From Desmodesmus armatus (taxonomy: Eukaryota; Chlorophyta; Chlorophyceae; Sphaeropleales; Scenedesmaceae), in contig VIIQ02000581.1 of the NCBI GenBank assembly GCA_007449985.2, positions 372,001-436,000 of the forward strand: a DNA stretch of 64,000 bases, in the 5' to 3' direction. The position numbers and the translations under genes were made by a program. Shown here piece after piece: positions 57,101 to 64,000 of the stretch (its first letter is position 1; each line of letters opens with the position of its first letter). The notes beneath the pieces were generated by a model, which did not search any database, had not been told where the DNA came from, and worked only from the letters and a program-made list of their open reading frames with translations.

Positions 57101-58239
57101 TGCAAGCACTACCTGGCCGGCACTTGGCAGACAGCCGATCATAGCAGACCAATAATCAGGGTGGGCCTGGGAAGTTGATGCATGTGCGAAACCACAAGCA
57201 AGCCTTCTACATAACCGCCTGAACGTGAGGGGAGCACATATGAGAACGATTTGAGAAAGCGCGCACCACCCCAAGTATGCCAGCAATGTCAGCGCGGGGC
57301 ATCAGCAATCTCTGTCCTCCACACAACAGTTTGAGCAGCAAGCATAGATCTCAACAGCTCGACATCTTGCTGCCACCATCGGCAGCCACGTATGCATAAG
57401 GGGTGACGACCCCGTGCGCTTGACAGACAGAAAAGCAGCCTCCCGCTCACCCCAGGTACATGTGCACAGCATGCTCCACCAATCAACAGATCAAAAGTGC
57501 CTCCAAAACTGCCCATCCAGCAACTGAAACCTCCTCGCACATCCGGCCTAAGACATCCACGCCCCACGCCAATCTGCCGAGCCTCCTGATGCACATGCAG
57601 GGCTGTCATCAGTACCCCAGCACGCTGATGTCTTCGCCCCATGCCAGCAACAGCAATGCAGCCTTGCCCATGCAGTAAATATATCACAGGATGCCATGTG
57701 CGGCCATAAGAGAGACCCCAGCAAACAACCATCCATGCTTTGCAGCACCACCACAAAACACTGCGGCTTGCTCGTCAGTGCCAACATACCTAACAGCCAA
57801 AGCCTGTACAAAGAAACACAAACCTGGGGGTACATGTTCTCAGCACACTGAAAGCAGCAGCAAAGCAAGACTCCTGGTCATTCCTGGTCACTACTAGTAA
57901 GATGTGCAGGGACACCACACAACTCACCTGCCCAAAACGGCAGCCCTCCGAGTCCGACGCCAGCCCTAGCACAAGAGCATGCATTTATCCTTCAGCACAA
58001 AAACGTCTGCGCAACACAATCAGTCAACCAGCTTTTCACTGCAGCATGCGCAACAACCCACACAACCTAGTGCAGCATGCGCAACAACCCACACAACCTA
58101 GTACAGCTACGACTCAGACTCAGACGCCCTCAATTTCTGACGAGCAGCGTGGCCTGCGTCAATCCATCTGTCCCGCCCTGAACCACAACAACGACCGCCT
58201 ACAACCACTACACCTTAACGCATCACTGCCGGCTACGCC
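54133..58239. other. Gene-poor interval downstream of the FERM/Gln-rich gene
   Basis: About 4.1 kb, C/A-rich on the plus strand throughout (T/G-rich in the sense of the convergent minus-strand gene). Open frames, including a 245-codon one at 54691-55428, lack domains and normal composition. Minus-strand TGTAA occurs at 56632-56628. No gene is supported; a very long 3' UTR or an unrecognised lncRNA would fit. Confidence 0.5.
58041..58102. repeat. 31-bp perfect tandem duplication
   Basis: GCAGCATGCGCAACAACCCA-type unit at 58041-58071 and 58072-58102, about 140 bp beyond the FERM gene stop. Confidence 0.9.
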
Positions 58240-61200
58240 CTACTGTTGGAAGAAGCCAGGCGGGTTGAACTGCTGGTTCCCGCCAAAGGCTGAGGCATCT
58301 AGACCAGGGGCGGCACCAGTAGTAAGGTTCATGCCGTCATTTCCCAACACGTAGCCACCTTGTGCCATCATCCCGCCCTGCAGCCCTTGCTGCAGACCCC
58401 CTTGCAGGCCATCCTGCAGGTTCAGCCCCGTCACCCCACCCATGCCGGTGTTCCCCAGGCTGAACATCTGCTGCTGGTGCTGCTGCTGCTGTTGCTGCTG
58501 CGCCTGCTGCAGGAACCCGCCGGGCTTCTGAGTGCCACTTGCCCCATAGTTCAACCCCGGGGGGTCGGCAGTTGTCTGAGTGGCGCCACCCATGCCTAAC
58601 CCCGTGTTGTCCAGTGAGTTGTGGCTGTTGGGCTGCCTCAGGGGGTCAAAGCTGTTCAGGTACGTCCCTCCAGAGCTGCCCAATCCCCCAACCGCACCCA
58701 GGCCCCCCATCCCTCCTCCCATGCCCACCCCACTCCCCATGGAGGAGTTGCCGCCGAGGGTCCTGTCCCCCAGCCCCATGCTCATTCCAGGTAGACCAGG
58801 AGCAGCAGAGCCCTGGATGCCCACAAGCCCTGGTGCACCTGTGAGCCCTGGAGCATTCTGGGTAGTGCCCATGCCCTGCTGCAGCAGGCCCAGGCCTCCC
58901 ATGCCTCCCCCTGAGGAGTTAGGCCCACTGGAGCCCATAAGGCCTGTGCCTGCCCCCCCAGGCTGTCCAAACATCGCCCCACTGGTCATCACCATCCCTG
59001 TGCCATTGCTGTTGCGTGGCACCTGCTGCTGCAGGAGGCCCATGCTGTTGCTGTCTACGAGGTTGCCGCTGCTCTGCAGCACGAGCTGCTGCTGCTGGCC
59101 GGCGTTGGTGACCAGCAGCTGCTGCTGTTGCTGCATGGGCTGTTGCTGCTGCTGTTGGCCCTGCATGACAAAGCTCTGCTGGCCCATGCCGACGGGTGCA
59201 GTGCCAGCCATTCCCTGCATGCCCTGCAGCTGCAGCAGCTGCGCACCCTGCCCGCCAACCTGCGCACTGCTGACGGCCATGTAAGTCTGTTGCTGCTGCT
59301 GGGGCTGCAGCTGCAGCTGCCCGTCGAGTCCCATAAGACTCATGGGCTGGGCCTGCTGCTGCTGCAGCTGCTGTGGCTGGTTCATGCTCCCCATGTTGTT
59401 CATCTGACCACCCATACCCAAGCCAGCCATGCCTGCCACTTGCTGTGGCTGTTGGAACTGCACCTGCTGTGGCTGCTGGAATTGCACCTGCTGCACCTGC
59501 TGGGGCTGGTACTGCTGCTGGATCCGCTGAGAGGGTGTGCTCTGCATGAACATAGGCTGGCCTTGCGCTTGTGCCATCATCATCTGTTGCTGTGGCTGCT
59601 GCTGCTGTGGCTGCTGGTGCTGCAGGACCAGCTGCTGCATACCTGCATTCTGATCCTGCACAGCGGCGGGCTGGCTGCTTGGCATGAGCTCTCCCTGGGG
59701 CCCCAGCACAAAGACCCCCTGCATGACCCCCTGCTGCTGCTGCTGCAGCTGGCTGCCATCTGCCTGCACAAGCCTGCCGTCCGCTGTCTGCAGCAGCACC
59801 ATGCTGGTGCCCGGCGCTCCTGTGTTGGCTCCTGCAGGCAGCATCACGTACTGCTGCTGTGGCTGCTGCTGGCGCTGCGGCATGGCTGTGTATGCCATCT
59901 GTGGGTGCTGCTGCTGCTGCATCATCGGTTGCTGCTGCATGATGGGTTGCATCTGGGGCTGCTGCGGCTGCATCACCATGTACCCTCCCTGCTGCATGAG
60001 CACCTGCTGCTGGGGCTGGCGCATGGCCGCATACTGCTGCTGCTGTTGGTGCTGCATCTGCGCCACGTACTGCTGCTGCGGTGGCTGTGGGCGCATGATG
60101 CGGCCCACCTGATGCCCACCCATGGGGCCAGACCCCATGGACGGCCTGCTCTGACCTTGGTTGCCCATGCTGTTGGGAGGGCCCACCAGCGCGTACGGCT
60201 GGTGCGGCAGTGCCCCCATCGGCCTCATGCCAGCTGGCCTGGCCATGCTGCCACCGTACTGCTGCTGCTGACCCCAGCCCTGCTGGCCCTGCGGCATGCC
60301 GGGCCTAAAGCCCTGGCCATACTGTGGCCTGACAGGAGTTGCAGGACGCATGCCGGGGCCTGGCCTGTAGCCGGGCTGAGCAACAGGCCCGCCAAGGTGC
60401 GAGCCAGCCAGCAGCCCCGCCCGCACCTCGTGCTGCTGCTGCTGTTGGTGCTGCAGGCGTTGCATGAGCTGGGGGTGGGGACGCTCGCTCGCCGACACAT
60501 CCGTGCCCATAGAGCCCACCCCGAGCTGCATTCCGCGCAGCATCACCCCGTCAGAACTGCCAGCAATGCCGGGAGGTGCCGCAGCAGCGATGCCAGGAGG
60601 CAGCACCCCTGCTGCAGCTGCTCCCTTGTGCAGCAGCATCTTGAGAGGGGAGGTGCTGCCCAAGCGATGCTGCCCAAGCGGCTCTATCACAAGCCGCACC
60701 AGTGGCTCCTCCCCTGGTGCTGGGGTCAGGAGCTCCTGTTCTGCTGCGGGTACAGGAGCAATGGTGACCTTCACTCGCGGCTCTGGTGGTGCTGTTGGTT
60801 TCTGCAGGACGCGCAGCTGCAGTGTGATGCGCTGCTGCTTCTGCTTGGGCTGCTGCTGCTGTTCCTCAGACTCCTCTGCTGCTGCTGTGTCCTCGCCTGC
60901 ACTGTCTGCATCCAGTCCTGCTGCCGCTGCAGGGCTGCTGTCTCCCTCGTCCTCCGAATCGATCACCAGGAGCTGTGCATCCACCAGCCTGTCATCAAGC
61001 GGTGGCTGCTCTGTTGTGAGCAGCACCCGCAGGACTGGAGGGGTCTGCTCCCAAGGCCGCAGCACCTTAATCGACACTGACACACGCTGCGCATCGTCTT
61101 TGGGCGTGGGCTCCTGCAGCCAGCGCTCAACTGCCGGGCTGGTGATCCACAGCGGCATGTGAGCGCCGGTGGACTTGCCACTGGCCGGGCCTGGCGCTGC

Positions 61201-63114
61201 AGTGCTGCTGGTGCTGCTCTCTGGTACTGGCTGTGCTGCACTGACGGCTACTGCCCCTGCTGCATCTTTGTGGACCTTGAAGGCCTCAGCAACAGCAACG
61301 GCACCAGGCACCTGCACGAGCACCATCGACACACCATAAGCAACGTCTGTGACAGCTATGCAGCACAGGTCGGTGATTACGAGATTCCAGGGCATCGGAC
61401 ATAACCGCCTGAGAAGGACGCATGCTTACGACTGGCACGGCAGCATGCCAGACGTGCAGCTTGCTGCATGTTGCTGTGCTGGGTGAGGTGGAAGCCTGTG
61501 TGAATACCCATTCCACTCGCCTCACCTGTAACAGCAGATCAGGCTGGCCAGACACGAAGGAGACGTTGAGGATGTCACCAGAGGCTGTAGCGCATGCGAT
61601 GGAGTCCAGAGGCATCAGCAACCTGTCCAAAGTTTGAACAGCAGGCAGTGCACTCTAGTCAGCAGCACACAGTGAGTGTGAACGGCTAGTACCAGCAGAG
61701 GCAGCTGCCATGTCACACCAGCAGCTGACATGTCACCATCAGTCACTTCACCCCATCACACCATCAGTCACTTCAAGGGCTGTGTGCGTGCAGGAAAGAG
61801 CTTAGGGAACCAGCGCCAATACTCTTCAGCATGTTGAACTTGTCAACATGACCTACTGCGACCAGAATTCAAGGGGCTGTGCAGAGATTTGCACGCAGTA
61901 GACCAACAACAGGGTGGACTGTTTGGCGTCTCTGCCACAGGTTGTGGCCAGCACTACCATGCAAGCAGCTGCTGTTGCTGTGTCGCAACTCACTTGTGCT
62001 GCAGTGGTACCATGATGTGGATGCCCTTGCTGTTGACACCAACATTGACAGGTGTGGCGCCCAGCTGCTGCACCTCTGCCCCGCCAGAGAGCACTTGTGC
62101 TTGGCCCACGATCAAGCACGCGCCTGCACAACAACACAACACAACAGGTTGGTGAACCACACATTGACGAAACCACAAAGTAAGCATGTCCACGAATTGA
62201 GCATGTCCACAATTGACAAGCGCATGTGCTGCAACCCTGGCGCGATGTTGCTGTCCTGGCGTGCCTTTGCTGTTCAGTGATGCCACTTTTTTTGGATCTG
62301 CACAAGCAAGCAGCACCTTCAAGTGCCATAAACATCACACCAAAACCTGCGCTCCAAGTACATATGCATGCGGATCCCAGCATCAATGCATGCGGACAGG
62401 TACTGCTGCTGCTGCGCAGCGCTTCGCAGTCACGGTGCTGCGCAGTGCTTCGCAGTCAAGGGTACAAAGCGGACGGACAGGGAGCTATGGCTGGTGCTCA
62501 CCAGAGGGCCAGCTGGCAGCCATGTGCAGCACCACAGAGTGCTGTCCCTGCTTCACCCAGTGCTGGTACAGGCTGGCTTCGGCCACGCCTGGGTAGCGCG
62601 AGGCAGCCACGTCTGCTGCTATCTGTGCGGCTGTCAAGCTGAGCACCGAGTGGTTTTGGTCCCACTCGCTGGCTGTGCTGCCGAAGATGTAGCGCACCAG
62701 CAGGAGAGGTGGTGGCTGTAGGGCTGCACCAGCTGCGGCTGTGGTGGACTCATTGTTTGCTGTGCCGTTGGCTGCTGCTGCTGCCGCGGCTGCTGCTGCA
62801 GCCTGGCATGGCCTGTCGATCCATGACAGGAGTGTGCCTGGGAGGAGCTTGGTCGGGTCGGTTAGGTCGCTGCCTGGGGCTGGGTGGCAGAGGGTGAACA
62901 GCCTGGCTGCTTCCTTGAACCCCCAAATCTCTGCAATAGCCCCGACAATGTCCTTCACCCGGGTGTCCCTCTCACACCTCACCACAAAGGGTTGGGTGCC
63001 GGTGAATGTGAGCACCTTCAGCACCCCATTCTGGTTGACTGCGGCTGCAGTCATGGTGGTGCTGCAGGCGCGTGCCTGGGTACTGTTGGTGGCTGTGATG
63101 ATGCTGAGAGTCAC
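58240..63114 (-). CDS. FERM-like domain protein with long Gln/Met/Gly-rich tail (5' incomplete)
   Basis: Exons: 63114-62502, 62123-61994, 61622-61526, 61311-58240, phases 1, 2, 0. The first begins at an acceptor without ATG, so upstream exons are missing. Order: an F1-like ubiquitin fold (VLKVLTFTGTQPFVVRCE, VKDIVGAIAEIWGF); an F2-like helical part (SLTAAQIAADVAASRYPG, YQHWVKQGQHSVVLHMA); and an F3/PTB-like part (VQQLGATPVNVGVNSKGIHI, LLMPLDSIACATASGDIL, PGAVAVAEAFKVH). Then come short beta-rich segments (SVSIKVLRP, LRVLLTTEQ, ITLQLRVLQKP, RVKVTIAP, LVRLVIEPLG) separated by acidic/Gln runs. The last ~800 residues are Gln, Met, Gly, Pro-rich and prion-like, ending GGNQQFNPPGFFQQ. FERM domains link membranes to cytoskeleton; in plants they are essentially known from kinesin KCBP. 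The FERM call rests on pattern reading only. Confidence 0.5.
62409..62460. repeat. 26-bp imperfect direct repeat (intronic)
   Basis: GCTGCGCAGCGCTTCGCAGT and its near copy lie side by side, in the intron after the first visible FERM exon. Confidence 0.7.
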
Positions 63115-63828
63115 CTGCAAGCATTAGGCAGACACAGCCAGGTGGAGGCGAACGTCTACCACATTATGACCAGCATTACGATCTGAACTTCCATAGACCA
63201 CCAGTAAGCATGGGGGCTGCTTCTGCCGTTATGCCGTGGCTGATCAGGTGTTGTGACCCATTAAAATGCGCACACGCGCGTACCTCAGGTCCTGTCTGCA
63301 GCGGTGCAGTTGCTGGCCGTCGCTACTCCCTCAAGGATGTCCACTGACTGGATCAGGCTCTCCAACAACGGCGAATGATGAATTCAATGTCAGATCAGGG
63401 CTTTGGGGGCTGTTGCAGCGCCCAAGCGCCCGCAGGAAGAGAACTGGGAAAAGACCACAGCACACAACCGAACGGCCTGATGCAAAGGCAACAGCATGAG
63501 ATGCCGTTGGTTGATGTCGTGCCGAGCACGCAGTGCAGAGCACGTTGGTGCTTGAACAGTTGAGCCTGTAAAAACATGTCACACTATGACCTATGGTCAG
63601 AATACACTGCCTGTGCACTGCCCTGCTTGCCTGACAGTCTTAGTGAATTTTCTATCTGCATTGTACTCAGTCACCTGACTTGCCCTAGGGCCCCCTCTGC
63701 CAGTCTGGCAACAGCACAACAGCAACACCTGCGCGTTTCAAATACAGTATCTGTATGATCCGGGCTCGCCCAGTGTCAGAATCTGCACAAGGAGTCACCA
63801 AGCGTTGACTCTCAAGCCAGGTTGGCTC
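63115..63828. other. Upstream intron(s) of the FERM gene; possible further exon
   Basis: A minus-strand segment at about 63325-63400 reads LLESLIQSVDILEG before a GTAGCG donor in phase 0, which would match the acceptor at 63114. The frame is short and the donor weak. Nothing else was seen. Confidence 0.25.
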
Positions 63829-63864
63829 ATGGAGCCGCAGAGCAAGCGCCAGCGCCTGTCTGAG
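63829..63864 (+). CDS. Possible first exon of a plus-strand gene leaving the window
   Basis: ATG at 63829 encodes MEPQSKRQRLSE, ending in GAG before a GTACAT donor. The SKRQRL core is like a nuclear localisation signal. No downstream exon is in view, so this is a guess from start, composition and donor only. Confidence 0.2.
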
Positions 63865-64000
63865 GTACATTCAGCAGCTGGGTTGGCTGGTGCATGGGTT
63901 GGATCACGTCGGGGTGCCAAGTTTCTGATACAGGGGTTGCACTTTTAGATACCACTTGTGTTGATCCAGACCACGCGCACGCTACCTGCTGGAGCCTGGC

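Noticed and set aside
59128..61080. 650-codon plus-strand ORF opposite the Q-rich tail
   Set aside because: It is the reverse complement of CAG/CAA-rich coding sequence, giving Leu/His/Cys repeats. The minus strand has spliced, phase-consistent exons.
1..64000. CRISPR array, bacterial operons, transposon or viral genes
   Set aside because: No spaced identical repeats, no Shine-Dalgarno-linked genes, no transposase, reverse transcriptase or capsid motifs were seen. The minisatellites are contiguous.

Overview
This 64 kb window looks like nuclear DNA of a green alga. The genes are intron-rich, with GTGAG/GTAAG donors and TGCAG acceptors. Exons are full of CAG/CTG-coded Gln and Ala runs. Several transcripts seem to end with TGTAA, the chlorophyte-type poly(A) signal. 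The contents (a PSII assembly factor, plastid 2-Cys peroxiredoxin, a centriolar coiled-coil protein, a plant-type GNL1 GTPase, a bacterial-like hydroxybutyrate dehydrogenase) fit a chlorophycean. The absence of extreme GC content makes a Scenedesmus-like lineage a guess only.

All gene models were built by reading exons by hand, matching GT/AG borders and requiring the codon phase to carry across every intron. Eight models close perfectly from ATG to stop. A FERM gene is in phase but open at its 5' end. Two models, a BTB protein and a plastid peroxiredoxin, each need one extra base in a G/C run.

Layout. 2-5338 (+): 3' part of a double-BTB/armadillo-like protein. 5339-9325: 3' flanks of two convergent genes, with minisatellites. 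9326-16338 (-): 14-exon receptor-like TKL kinase. 17741-19477 (-): VTI1 Qb-SNARE. 20137-23717 (+): circularly permuted GTPase GNL1, divergent from VTI1. 23718-27327: poorly resolved, with a 110-bp tandem duplication and traces of an unidentified minus-strand gene. 27328-30170 (-): 2-Cys peroxiredoxin with a signal peptide. 30884-33639 (-): its plastid-targeted paralogue. 34363-36689 (-): Psb27-like lumenal PSII factor. 36923-44682 (-): 15-exon CEP131/AZI1-like protein. 45149-46666 (+): SDR/3-hydroxybutyrate dehydrogenase. 47479-49850 (+): secreted GH16-type glycosidase. 52331-54024 (+): PRA1 protein. 54025-58239: gene-poor. 58240-63114 (-): FERM-like domain followed by a roughly 800-residue Gln/Met/Gly-rich tail. 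63829 to the end: possible first exon of another plus-strand gene.

Functional themes: membrane traffic (VTI1, PRA1), and a same-strand block of photosynthesis and peroxide defence (Psb27, plastid Prx, secretory Prx). The remaining genes look like unrelated neighbours, as expected of a eukaryotic chromosome.
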